Below, piece by piece: positions 50,371 through 59,344 of a stretch of DNA of 64,000 nt (the stretch's first letter is position 1; every line of letters starts with the position of its first letter). Source of the stretch: Akkermansiaceae bacterium. GTDB lineage: Bacteria; Verrucomicrobiota; Verrucomicrobiia; Verrucomicrobiales; DEV007. Where the stretch lies: NCBI GenBank assembly GCA_024233085.1, contig JACKQC010000016.1, positions 1 to 64,000 on the forward strand, written 5' to 3'. The notes beneath the pieces are model-generated. The model did not search any database and was not told the origin of the DNA. It saw nothing but the letters and a program-made list of their open reading frames with translations. Made by a program: the position numbers and the translations under genes.

Positions 50371-53295
50371 TTACTTTCCGGCCACTTTTCCGGCCTTGGC
50401 CTCGGGGGAGTCGAAGGAAATCACCAGCTTCTTCGCGGTGGCGTCCCAGACGCGGAGGATGCCGTCGTCGCCGCCGGCGGCGATGAGCCTGCCGTCCGCG
50501 CTGATGGCGGCGGTCTGGAGGAAGGTGTCGCCGGCGTCGGGGAGGGGGGCGTTGGCGAGTTTCACGGCCTTGTCGCCGCTGGCGGTGACGAGGGTGTCGG
50601 TGCCGGCGACAAAGGCGACGGCGGTGACCTGTTTCTCGTAGCCCTCGACCTTCGATTTCTGCTGGCCCTCGGCGATGTCCCAGATTTTCACCTGCAAGTC
50701 GGCGCCGGCGGAGGCGAGGGTGAGGCCGTCGGCGTTCCAGTCGACATCGAGCACGTGGCTGGTGTGGCCCTCGAAGGTCCGCGCGTTTTCGAGCGTGGCG
50801 GCGTCGAAGACTTTCACCATGCGGTCGGTGGCGCCGGAGACGAGCTGGCGGCCGTCGGGGGAGAAGGCGAAGGCGGTCAGGGTGTCCTCGTGGGCCTCGA
50901 GATTTTCGGCGAGCGGGGTCCAGGTGGCGGTGTCCCAGAGCCTGATCTCGCCGGAGCGGGACGGCACGCCGGTTCCGGTGACGAGCCGGGCGCCGGTGGG
51001 ATCGTAGGCCAGCGCGGTGACGCGGTCGGAGAAAACGGCGGCGTCCTTTCCGTCGCCGAGCGTCTTGGCGAGGGTCCACGCGGCGCCGGGGGCGCTCCAG
51101 GCGACGAGATTCTTGTCCTGCCGCGCGGCGAGCAGCTCGCGGTCGGTGGCGCCCCAGGCGAGGAAGCGCAGCTCGGCGGCGGTGGGGAAATGCTCCAGCG
51201 CGGCGCCGGTGGCGGCGGCCCAGAGCCGGACGGTGCCGTCGGGCAGGGCCTGGGCGAGCTGGGCGCCGTCGGGCGAGAAGGCGAGTCCGGCGGTCCGCGT
51301 CTTGCCCTCGGCCTCGGTGGCGGCTTTCTGGAGGGCTTCGATCTCGGCTTTGAGCGCGGCGTCGGTGGCCTCGGCTTCCTTGGCCATGGCGAGGGCGGCG
51401 GTCTGGTCGGCGAGGGCGTTCCCGGCGAGCTTGACGGACAGGTCGCGGTTGCGCTCGGCGCCGGCGAGGTCGCGCTCGGCGGTGGCGAGTTCCTCGGCGG
51501 CCTTGGCGAGTTCCTCGTCGGTGGCTTTGGGCAGTTTCGCCTCGAGCATGGCGAGGGCGGCGCGTCTGGCTTCGAGTTCGCGGCGTTTTTTCGCGATCTG
51601 CTCGCCGGCTTCGACGGCTTTGGCGGCCTCGTCTTTGGCGACCTTTTCGGCTTCGGGCGCCTTTGTGTCCCAGTGGGCCTTGAGCCGGGCGGCGACGGCC
51701 TGCTCGCGCTGCAGGGCGGCGACGCGGGGCGCGGCGTCGGGGTCGCCCTTCAACTCGGCGACGGCCGCGCCGTCGGCGGTGTTCCAGAGTTTCACGGGTC
51801 CGTCATTCCCGGCGCTGGCGAGGCGGGCGCCGTCGGGGCTGAGCGCGAGGCGGGCCACGGGGACGCCGTGGGTGAGGCGGCGGACTTCGGCGGCGGCGCC
51901 GTCGGGATTGAGCTTCCAATGAATGACGAGGCCGTCCTCGGCGGCGGAGAGAAACTCGGTGCCGTCGGCTTTCAGCGCGAGCAGGGCGGTGACGGGCTTG
52001 GTGTGCGGCTTGAGATCGGTGAAAGGCGAGGGCGGCGCCGGAGCGGGGGCGGCATCGGGCTTCGGTGGAGCGGGCGGGGGAGTGGCGTCCGGTTTGGCGG
52101 CGGCGGCATCGGGCTTCGGCGCGGGAGCGGGCGCGGCGGGCGGTGGAGGGGTCGCGGGCTTCGGCGCGGGGGGGACGGAGAGATCGGAGGCGCAGAGGCG
52201 GATGACATGGTCGGCGCCGGCGATGGCGAGGCGTTTGCCCTGGTCGATCACGGCGACGGCGCTGGCGGGGGCGGGGAGGTCGAGTTTTCGGCTTTTGTCG
52301 ATGGCGGCGAGGTCGCGTCGGCGCACGGTCTTGTCGGCGGAGACGGTGAAAAGCGTCTTGCCGTCGGCGGAAAAGGCGAGGCCGGTGACGGCGGCGGCGT
52401 GGTCTTTGGCCGAGACGGGCGCGGCGCCGGGGGTGTCGAGCGGCAGCACGGAGACGGACCCGTCCGCGCCGCCGATGGCGACGCGCTTGCGGTCGGGCGA
52501 CACGGCGAGGGCGGAGGGCTCGGCCGGCAGGGCGACCACGGCGCCGGCGGCGGGGGCGGATCGGCGCCAGACTTTCGCGGTGCGATAGCCGCCGGAGGCG
52601 ATCTCCTGTCCGCCGGGGTGGAAGGCGATCTGCTGGACGTAGTCGAGGTGCGCGGTGGGCAGTTTCAGCGAGGGGTCGCGCAGGGTCGCGGCGAGCCGGC
52701 CGAGGGCGAGGTCGTAGAGGTGAATCTGCTGTCCGCGTCCGGCGGCGGCGAAACGCCCGTCGGGCGAAAGGGCGGCGGAGAGGATGGGCTGAGAACCGGT
52801 GAGCAGGGTCCACGAGGTCGGCGCGGGTCCGGCGACGGCGTCGCCCTTCGCGCCCTGGTCGATCCAGAGTTTCAGCAGGGCGAGCTGCTCGGGGGTGAGG
52901 TCTTTGGCGTTCGATTTGTTGTTGGCCGGCGGCATGGTCGGCTCCTCGAGGTGCGCCGAGGTGGTGAAAAGCAGCGAGTTTTCGCCTTTGCCGGGCTCGA
53001 GGGACGGGCCGGTGTCGCCGCCCTCGATCATGTCCTTGGGGGATTCGAGGACGAGGCCGGCCTTGGACTTGGTCGAGTTGTGGCAGGCGAGGCAGTTCTT
53101 CTTGAGGAACGGGTATATCTCCGTCGCGAAATCGACGGGGGTGTCGCGTTTCACGTCGGCGACCTTCAGCGGCTCGGCGTTCGCGGGTGCAACGCCGGCG
53201 CCGGCGGCCAGCCCGATCGCCGCGAGAAGGGCGGACGAGACTCCTCTCCGGTCCGCGGTCCCCGATCCCCAATCCCTGTTTCCAAGCGTCTTCAT
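50371..53295 (-). CDS. Exported PSCyt1 cytochrome / WD40 propeller protein
   Basis: 974 residues. A signal peptide region (LLAAIGLAAGAGVAPANA) precedes a planctomycete-type cytochrome domain with heme motif CLACH (about residue 70) and EEPTMPPANN. Two WD40 propeller sections (about 155-330 and 600-974; e.g. VAFHPGGQEIASGGYRTAKVW, DVDWNADGLTLASAGADLQVKIW) flank a Pro/Ala linker (APAPKPDAAAAKPD) and a long Ala/Lys/Glu coiled coil (about 460-575). The ATG overlaps the PPC gene's TGA by 4 nt. Last gene of the PSD1-PPC-WD40 unit. Confidence 0.86.
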   Translation of the reverse strand: MKTLGNRDWGSGTADRRGVSSALLAAIGLAAGAGVAPANAEPLKVADVKRDTPVDFATEIYPFLKKNCLACHNSTKSKAGLVLESPKDMIEGGDTGPSLEPGKGENSLLFTTSAHLEEPTMPPANNKSNAKDLTPEQLALLKLWIDQGAKGDAVAGPAPTSWTLLTGSQPILSAALSPDGRFAAAGRGQQIHLYDLALGRLAATLRDPSLKLPTAHLDYVQQIAFHPGGQEIASGGYRTAKVWRRSAPAAGAVVALPAEPSALAVSPDRKRVAIGGADGSVSVLPLDTPGAAPVSAKDHAAAVTGLAFSADGKTLFTVSADKTVRRRDLAAIDKSRKLDLPAPASAVAVIDQGKRLAIAGADHVIRLCASDLSVPPAPKPATPPPPAAPAPAPKPDAAAAKPDATPPPAPPKPDAAPAPAPPSPFTDLKPHTKPVTALLALKADGTEFLSAAEDGLVIHWKLNPDGAAAEVRRLTHGVPVARLALSPDGARLASAGNDGPVKLWNTADGAAVAELKGDPDAAPRVAALQREQAVAARLKAHWDTKAPEAEKVAKDEAAKAVEAGEQIAKKRRELEARRAALAMLEAKLPKATDEELAKAAEELATAERDLAGAERNRDLSVKLAGNALADQTAALAMAKEAEATDAALKAEIEALQKAATEAEGKTRTAGLAFSPDGAQLAQALPDGTVRLWAAATGAALEHFPTAAELRFLAWGATDRELLAARQDKNLVAWSAPGAAWTLAKTLGDGKDAAVFSDRVTALAYDPTGARLVTGTGVPSRSGEIRLWDTATWTPLAENLEAHEDTLTAFAFSPDGRQLVSGATDRMVKVFDAATLENARTFEGHTSHVLDVDWNADGLTLASAGADLQVKIWDIAEGQQKSKVEGYEKQVTAVAFVAGTDTLVTASGDKAVKLANAPLPDAGDTFLQTAAISADGRLIAAGGDDGILRVWDATAKKLVISFDSPEAKAGKVAGK

Positions 53296-55814
53296 TTCTT
53301 TTCCGGTGCGGGTTTCACTTCGACGGTGAGGGGCAGCGAGTAGGCCACGAACTTCACGTCCTTTTCCTTGGCCTTGTCGGTGGCGGCTTTGAGGCGGGCG
53401 GCGACGGCGGTCTTTTCCTTTTCGGCGGCGGCGCGTTTCCGCTCGAGGTCGGTCGCGGTTGTTTGCGCGGCGTCGGCCCGGGCCTTCGCGTCGGCGGCGG
53501 CTTTCTGGAGGGCGGCGTCGTTCGCGGCGGCGGCGACCTTTTGCGCGGCGGTGTCGGCCTCCTTTTTCGCGGCCTCGGCGGCGGCTTTGGCTTTGGCGGC
53601 CTCGTCGGTGTATTTCTTGTGGAGTTCGTCGGTCAGTTTCTGCTCCTCGGCGGCGCGATCGGCGGCCTTGGCGTTCTGGCGGTACTTGACGGTGCCGGTG
53701 CCTTTGAGAACGAAGCTCCACACGCCCGGCTCGGGGGCGAAAACCTTGTCCCGCGGCGTGAAGTCGATCGTCAACTTCCCCTCGCCCGCCTTTTCGTCGA
53801 TGTTGAGCGTCGGCGGTTTCGCCAGGCCGCGCAGACCGTCGGGCGCGATGGCGATGGCCCCCTTGACGTTCTCTTTCCCGGCGAGCTTGACGGGAATCTC
53901 GAGCTTCTGGCCGATCTCGACGGTGAGGGGCCTGGGATCGGCGACTTCGATGAGGGTGGGCGCCTTTTCCTCGGCGCTGACGGCGAGGGGGATACTCGTC
54001 TCGAGCCGGGCGCGGAGCCGGTCCTTGGTGGTGTCGGCGAGTCCCCAGGTCACGGCGCCGATCCGGGCGTCGCGGACGGCCTCCGCCCCGCCGAGCTGTG
54101 CCTTGCCGGTGACGCGGATGTCCCCGGTCCACGCGGCGGCGCCGGGCGCGGCCTTGAGAATGAGATAAGCCGTGTCGTCCTTGCCGGACACGGTGACCGG
54201 CGGACAGGCGACGCCGGCGGGCAGTCCCTCGGCCGCCAGGGTGACCGCGCCGTCGAAGCCGTCGCGGCGATGGAGGAGCACCTTCAGCGGGGTGGTGCCG
54301 CCTTTCCTCAGCAGGGGCGCGGCGGGAAAGGCCTGCTTGGCGTCGAGGTAGGGACGCTCGGCGGCGACGAGCAGTTGGAAATCCGGTTTCGCCTCGCGGA
54401 TCGAGAGACGGTAGAGACGGTCGAGCCCGCCGTCGCCGAACTGGTTGGCGATGGTGACGCGGTAGTCGCCGTCCTGGTCGGCGGTGAAGCTGACAACCGC
54501 GTCGCGCGAGGCGTCGTCGAAGGTCGCCCCGCCCTCGCCGCTCTCGTCGTCGTCATCCTTCACGCGGGCGAAGGTTTCCTTGCCCTCGGCGTCCTTCGCG
54601 ATTTTCTCGACCACCAGGTAAGGATCGACCACGCCGGCGAGGCGGTCGCCGATGGCCTCGACCCAATACACGGCGCCTTTTTTCAGGGTGACGCGAAAGC
54701 TGTCTTCGTCCGCGTCGGCGTCGAAGCGACCCGCGATCTCGCAGGGGACGGGCGCGGCCTGCAGCTCGGAGGCGGCGTTTTCGACGACGACCGGCGCCTC
54801 CGCGAAGCCGACCCGGACGGCGTTCGAGTTTTCCAGCCTCCAGGAAAAGGACGGAACCAGACCGTGGGCGGGCCGTCGCGGATCGAACCCGGGCGCGGGA
54901 ACCGAGGCGGGCACGGGAATGCGGGCGGAGAGGGTCTCGATCGGCTTTCCGCGGAGGGCAAGGCCCTCGCCGGGGCTGCCGCCGGGGAGGTTCCGACCGA
55001 ACAGGGTTGCCTCCATGACCTGACCCTGTTGACCCGCCGGGGGGAACACGAAGTCGATGCGCGGCTTTGCCGAGACGGTCAGAAGGTAGGGATGGTCGGC
55101 GGAGCCGTTGAAGAGGAAATCGTGGACGCCGACAAAGTAAACGCCGTCGGCGGGCGCGGTGAAATCGACCATGGGATCGCGGCCGACGGTGTCGCGGTTG
55201 TTTTCGAGTTCGCGGCCCGAGGCGTCCACGACCACGAGCGTGGCGTCGGCCCGGCTGTCGAGCCGTTCCGCGCGGCAGTGGACGAGGAGGCGCTGGTCTT
55301 TTTTCGCGGTGAACTTCCAGTAATCGACCTGGTTGGCGTCGGTGCGGCCGCAGGCGACGGCCTCGAGCGGGAGTTCGGGCGCGGTGTCGCGGGAAAACTG
55401 CGGCGCGCCGGCGTCGATGACGACGGGGGTGTCTTTGGCGACAATGCGGAAGGGGCGCGAAGTCGTCAGGCCGTAGAGCCCGGCGGCGCGCACCTCGACG
55501 GTGCCCTCGGGAAGGTCGGCGGGCACGGTGACCCTGAACTTCGTGCCGTCCTGGGCGGGGTATTTGCGAAACTCGGACGCCGGAAGCATGACGGGCTCGG
55601 CCTTGACGCGCGGGTCGGAGAACCGGAGCGCGGCGAGTTCGTCGAGATTCGCGCCGGTGAGGCTGACTTCGACGGTCTGGCCGGCGGCGGCGGCGGCCGG
55701 GTAAACGGTGTGAAGCTCGGCCGAGGGCAGTTGGGCCAGGGCGGAAGCCGCGCAAGCCGCCGCGAGGGCGGAAGCGAGACGGAGCGGAAAAGGGGCGATG
55801 GATTGGCGGGTCAT
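53292..55814 (-). CDS. Exported PPC-domain protein with alanine-rich coiled-coil tail
   Basis: 840 residues with a signal peptide (LRLASALAAACAASALAQ). An IPT/TIG-like start (VYPAAAAAGQTVEVSLTGANLDEL) is followed by bacterial pre-peptidase C-terminal (PPC) beta-sandwich domains (DYWKFTAKKDQRLLVHC; YFVGVHDFLFNGSADHPY; FRVTLKKGAVYWVEAIGDRL). The last 130 residues form an Ala/Lys/Glu coiled coil. A degenerate 45-nt hairpin repeat lies in frame and encodes AGQQGQVMEATLFGR in a conserved part of the protein. It lies 58 nt after the PSD1 gene and is coupled to the WD40 gene by ATGA. Likely an envelope partner of the two cytochrome-type proteins. Confidence 0.84.
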   Translation of the reverse strand: MTRQSIAPFPLRLASALAAACAASALAQLPSAELHTVYPAAAAAGQTVEVSLTGANLDELAALRFSDPRVKAEPVMLPASEFRKYPAQDGTKFRVTVPADLPEGTVEVRAAGLYGLTTSRPFRIVAKDTPVVIDAGAPQFSRDTAPELPLEAVACGRTDANQVDYWKFTAKKDQRLLVHCRAERLDSRADATLVVVDASGRELENNRDTVGRDPMVDFTAPADGVYFVGVHDFLFNGSADHPYLLTVSAKPRIDFVFPPAGQQGQVMEATLFGRNLPGGSPGEGLALRGKPIETLSARIPVPASVPAPGFDPRRPAHGLVPSFSWRLENSNAVRVGFAEAPVVVENAASELQAAPVPCEIAGRFDADADEDSFRVTLKKGAVYWVEAIGDRLAGVVDPYLVVEKIAKDAEGKETFARVKDDDDESGEGGATFDDASRDAVVSFTADQDGDYRVTIANQFGDGGLDRLYRLSIREAKPDFQLLVAAERPYLDAKQAFPAAPLLRKGGTTPLKVLLHRRDGFDGAVTLAAEGLPAGVACPPVTVSGKDDTAYLILKAAPGAAAWTGDIRVTGKAQLGGAEAVRDARIGAVTWGLADTTKDRLRARLETSIPLAVSAEEKAPTLIEVADPRPLTVEIGQKLEIPVKLAGKENVKGAIAIAPDGLRGLAKPPTLNIDEKAGEGKLTIDFTPRDKVFAPEPGVWSFVLKGTGTVKYRQNAKAADRAAEEQKLTDELHKKYTDEAAKAKAAAEAAKKEADTAAQKVAAAANDAALQKAAADAKARADAAQTTATDLERKRAAAEKEKTAVAARLKAATDKAKEKDVKFVAYSLPLTVEVKPAPEKK
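54993..55037. repeat. 45-nt hairpin repeat, copy 10 (inside a coding sequence)
   Basis: Only 12 of 21 arm positions pair, but AACAGGGT / ACCCTGTT and a CAT loop are present and the sequence matches copy 6 at 37 of 45 positions. It lies in frame in the PPC-protein gene without breaking it. Confidence 0.7.
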
Positions 55815-55872
55815 CGGAATACCGGGAACGCCGGCGACGAGGGGCGACGCGCCGGAAGGGGGAGCGGGGACT

Positions 55873-58446
55873 TCAATGGTTGAAGAGGAACTCCTTCGTG
55901 TTCGCCAGCGCCCAGAGGATGTCCTCGAAGGCCTCCTGCTCGGCCTTTTCCGGGGTGATGTCGTCGTCCGGTTTCTCGGCGGCGCGCTTGCGTTTCTTTT
56001 CGAGGTGAGCCTTGGCGGCGGCGATTTCCTCGGCCCGCGGCGGGCGGGACAGGGCGTTGAGGTAGAGTTCGGCGAGGCGGTCCTCGTCGGGACGGTCGGT
56101 GGCCTTGGCGAGCGTGGAGGCGCGGCCGTCGGCGCCGGCGAGCTTGTTTTGGATGGTGTCCGAATTGATGAGGTGGAGACTCTGGGCGAGGTTGGCGTCG
56201 GCGACGCGCTCGCATTCGCAGGCGCTGTCCATTTCCGGGCGGCCGAAGACGGTGAGGAAATAGGAGTCGGCGTTGAATTTGTCGTCGGGCAGCTCGATGG
56301 CGCGGGTGCCGGCGGCCTGACCTCGGAAGCTCTCCCGGGCGCGGGACACGACGTTGATGGAATCGAGCAGCACCTCGGCCTGGAGGCGCTTGGGATAGTA
56401 GCGGGAGTAATTCTGGGCGTCGGCGAGATTGTGGTCGTTCGGCACGGCGCTGAGCTGGTAGGTCTGGCTGGCGCAGATGGCGCGGATCAGGTCCTTCAGG
56501 TCGAAGCCGCTCCCGGTGAAGCGGTCGGCGAGGGCGTCGAGCAGCTCGGGATGGGTGGCGGGGTTGGTGACGCGCATGTCGTCCTCGGGCTCGACGAGAC
56601 CGCGGCTGAAGAAGTGCTTCCAGTAGCGGTTGACGAGCATGCGGGCGAACCAGGGATTTTCCTTCGAAGTCAGCCAGGCGGCGAGGTCGCGGCGGGGATC
56701 GCGGGACTCGGGGATGTCGAGCGGGTCGGAACCGAGCGGGGTGGGTCCGAGTGTCCGCTTCGTGTTGGGATTCTGCATGGAGGCGAGCCCGCGCTTGTGG
56801 TAGACGATTTCCTCGTCGGGCTGGTCGCCCGGCTTGCGCGAGACGGTGGAGAAAAAGGCGGTGAAGCCGTAGTAGTCGTCCTGGCTCCACTTCTCGTAGG
56901 GGTGGTGGTGGCACTGGGCGCACTGCATGCGGATGCCGAGGAAAACCTGGGCGATGTCCTGCATCTCCTCCTTCGGATCCTTGACCGAGCGAAACCAGCC
57001 GACGGCGGGGTTGAGGCCGGTCTCGCCGGCGGCGGTGACGAGTTCGGTCACGAAGCGGTCGAAGGGCTTGTTTTCCTTCATGCTCGACAGGATCCAGTCG
57101 TGAAAGGCGTAGGTGCCGCGCTGGTAGCCGTCCTTGGCGCGCTTGTTGCGGAGAATGCCGGCCCATTTCTGCGCGAAATAAGCCGCGTAGTCCTCGGAGC
57201 CGAGGAGGCGGTCGACCGCCCCGGCCCGCTTGGCGCCGTCCTTGTCGGCGAGGAAAGCCTTCGTCTCCTCCGCGGTGGGCAGGCGTCCCGCGATGTCCAC
57301 GGTGACACGCCGGAGGTAGGTGTTGTCGTCGCACACGGCCGAGGGGGGCAGGCCGAGCAGGGCGAGTTTCTTGAAGATTTTCTCGTCGATGAAGTTGCTC
57401 GGTTTCGGGACGTCGGTCAGTTCGACCCCGAGCGGGATGGTGGCGCGAAAGACGGCGACGTGCTCCTGGAATCGCACCATGACCGAGGTGCTGCCGGTCT
57501 TGTCCTTGAAGGCGACGTGTCCGTCGGCGTCGACCTCGGCCATTTCCTCCTGATTGGCCTCGTAAATGGCCAGCCGGGTGATGTCGCGGATGGTGCCGTC
57601 GCTGTAGTGGGCGACCACGGCGAGCTGTTGCTCGGAGCGGGGCGTGGCGACGCGATCCTCCGGATACGCCGAGATGCGCTCGACCTTGGGCGCGTCCTCC
57701 GGGGTGTAGGGCATGCCCTGGCGAATCCAGCGGGCGACGATCTCGTAGTCGGGCGTGCCTTTCGCGAGGCGGATGCCTCCCTCGTGCGGGAGTTCGCCGG
57801 TGGCCTTCATCAGCAGCAGGCTGTTTTCCGGCGCGGCGGGAAAGATGCGGCGCCCGCGCGACTCGCGGACGAGGTAGTCGCGGTCGTTCCAGGGTTCGTA
57901 GCCCAGCAGGGAAAGGCGGAAGTTGTTCTGGCCACCGGACTTGCCGTGGCAGCCGCCGCCGTTGCAGTTGTACTTGGTGAAGACGGGGACGACGTGGTTG
58001 ACGAAGTCGGCGGTCTGTTCCCTCCCGAAGTTCGAGACCGTGATCTCGACGCGCGCCGGGGCGGCGCCGGCGTTCGGGAGGGTGGCCACGATGCTGGCCT
58101 TGCCGTCGCCGGCGGCGGTGACGTATCCGCGCCGGTCGATGGTGACGACGTTGGCGGGCTCGGCCTTGAAAACCGCCTCGCCGGTGACGTCGCGGGCGTG
58201 CTCGCCGGCCGTGTCGGTGAGGATCAACTGCGTGCCGCCGTCGGGTCCGTCGAGGACGGTCTGGGTGACGCGCAGTTCGAGTTTCGCCGCGGGCTTCGGG
58301 TTCGGCGCCGGGGCGGGCGCCGGCGTCGAAGCCGGGGACGCCGGATCGGCCTTTGCGGGCGCGGCGGCGTCCTGAGCGAGGGCCGGACCCGCGAGAAGCG
58401 CGACGAATCCGGTGGCGGCGAGTGAATGGAGGCGGTTCTTGGCCAT
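55873..58446 (-). CDS. Exported PSD1-type (DUF1549/DUF1553) cytochrome-like protein
   Basis: 857 residues. A signal peptide (SLAATGFVALLAGPALAQ) and an Ala/Pro linker precede a Big_2-like domain (about 50-130). A heme-type CNGGGCHG motif follows, near residue 160. DUF1549 carries VTVDIAGRLPTAEETKAFL and the heme-type CAQCHHHPYEKWSQDDYYGF. DUF1553 includes FARMLVNRYWKHFFSRGLVEPEDD and LDALADRFTGSGFDLKDLIRAICASQTYQLS. Common in Planctomycetota/Verrucomicrobiota, function unproven; electron transfer or glycan metabolism have been suggested. First gene of the three-gene unit. ATG 58446 starts the signal; a TAAAAT box lies about 75 nt upstream. Confidence 0.9.
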   Translation of the reverse strand: MAKNRLHSLAATGFVALLAGPALAQDAAAPAKADPASPASTPAPAPAPNPKPAAKLELRVTQTVLDGPDGGTQLILTDTAGEHARDVTGEAVFKAEPANVVTIDRRGYVTAAGDGKASIVATLPNAGAAPARVEITVSNFGREQTADFVNHVVPVFTKYNCNGGGCHGKSGGQNNFRLSLLGYEPWNDRDYLVRESRGRRIFPAAPENSLLLMKATGELPHEGGIRLAKGTPDYEIVARWIRQGMPYTPEDAPKVERISAYPEDRVATPRSEQQLAVVAHYSDGTIRDITRLAIYEANQEEMAEVDADGHVAFKDKTGSTSVMVRFQEHVAVFRATIPLGVELTDVPKPSNFIDEKIFKKLALLGLPPSAVCDDNTYLRRVTVDIAGRLPTAEETKAFLADKDGAKRAGAVDRLLGSEDYAAYFAQKWAGILRNKRAKDGYQRGTYAFHDWILSSMKENKPFDRFVTELVTAAGETGLNPAVGWFRSVKDPKEEMQDIAQVFLGIRMQCAQCHHHPYEKWSQDDYYGFTAFFSTVSRKPGDQPDEEIVYHKRGLASMQNPNTKRTLGPTPLGSDPLDIPESRDPRRDLAAWLTSKENPWFARMLVNRYWKHFFSRGLVEPEDDMRVTNPATHPELLDALADRFTGSGFDLKDLIRAICASQTYQLSAVPNDHNLADAQNYSRYYPKRLQAEVLLDSINVVSRARESFRGQAAGTRAIELPDDKFNADSYFLTVFGRPEMDSACECERVADANLAQSLHLINSDTIQNKLAGADGRASTLAKATDRPDEDRLAELYLNALSRPPRAEEIAAAKAHLEKKRKRAAEKPDDDITPEKAEQEAFEDILWALANTKEFLFNH

Positions 58447-58632
58447 GATGGAGGACTTTCGGAGAGGGCGGAAACGCGGAAACAAGGGGCGTTGGGGCGT
58501 TCCCGGCAGGTTCGGGAGATTTTAGGAAAACGGCTCCCCGGCGGCGAGGGCTTTGCGGGTACGTTTTTGCGGATTACGCGGATGCGCCGCCGAGGCCCGG
58601 AGGTGGGATTGGGCGCGAATCGCGGGGAGCGT

Positions 58633-58998
58633 TCAAATTGCGTAGGGAATCCGGATTCCCGGCGTGCCTCGTGGAAAATCCCGTGTGTTTCGGGTGACGA
58701 GATCGGCGCCATAAGCACGAGCGCTGGCCCAGATCAGGGCATCCGGAAGCTTGATGCCGTGAAGTTTTCGCAATGAGACGCCTTCCCGGCAGACATCCTC
58801 GTCCAATTCCACCATCTCGAACTGATCCAGAAAAGTTTCCCATCGCGCCTGCGTGGTCGGGTCGGGAGCGCCAATCAGGACTTCCATCCAGGTGATTCTT
58901 GAAATACCGACCTCGGTGTGACCGGCGGCCTCGGCTAGCGCATTGGGATGACCGGCAAGGAGATCGATGACGATATTCGAATCGAAAAAGGCGCTCAT
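58633..58998 (-). CDS. vapC: VapC-type PIN-domain toxin
   Basis: 121-residue PIN-domain RNase. Acidic active-site residues are at FFDSNIVID (Asp6), TWMEVLIG (Glu39), KLPDALIWASA (Asp86) and TRNTRDFP (Asn104/Asp107), the usual VapC pattern; family members cleave tRNA or rRNA. It begins 9 nt after the stop of the small upstream gene, matching a toxin-antitoxin pair. The 186-base gap to the PSD1 gene downstream shows no other gene. Confidence 0.85.
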   Translation of the reverse strand: MSAFFDSNIVIDLLAGHPNALAEAAGHTEVGISRITWMEVLIGAPDPTTQARWETFLDQFEMVELDEDVCREGVSLRKLHGIKLPDALIWASARAYGADLVTRNTRDFPRGTPGIRIPYAI

Positions 58999-59007
58999 GT
59001 CGTTCGT

Positions 59008-59244
59008 CTACTTCTCCCACTCGTCGCGGAGCTTTGTGACATGCGCGTCCGCGTCCAGTTCGGCGGGCCAGGTTCCGATGGCGGGATGCCCGGCGATTCG
59101 TTTCGAGAAAGGAGGCCGATTTTCCGGAGCGCGGCGTTCCCGAATGAGGCGAAGGATCGAAGCGATCGCCGCTCGGAACTCCGCCGCTTCGCGCGGATCG
59201 AGCGAGTCGATTTCGCGATTCACTTCGATTGAGAGAGCCTTCAT
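59008..59244 (-). CDS. Probable antitoxin of the VapC pair
   Basis: 78-residue charged protein (MKALSIEVNREIDSLD ... HVTKLRDEWEK). The N-terminal strand-like ALSIEVN and a helical middle could form a small DNA-binding dimer, but no AbrB, RHH or Phd motif is clear. The C terminus DAHVTKLRDEWEK is of the kind that inserts into VapC active sites. Assignment rests mainly on position directly before vapC. The start is ATG 59244; a TTG at 59250 is an alternative. Confidence 0.65.
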   Translation of the reverse strand: MKALSIEVNREIDSLDPREAAEFRAAIASILRLIRERRAPENRPPFSKRIAGHPAIGTWPAELDADAHVTKLRDEWEK

Positions 59245-59299
59245 CCCCAAAATATGAACTTTCGGGCGGACTCTGGCAAGAACGGCGATGGACCGTGAA

Positions 59300-59344
59300 G
59301 GCGACGAACAGGGTTAAGTCTCGCGGTCAACCCTGTTCGATCGG
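59300..59344. repeat. 45-nt hairpin repeat, copy 11 (degenerate)
   Basis: An 11-bp core CGAACAGGGTT / AACCCTGTTCG is kept within the 21-3-21 frame, 13 of 21 positions paired. It directly abuts the stop codon of the MFS gene (59345-59347, minus strand). Confidence 0.75.
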
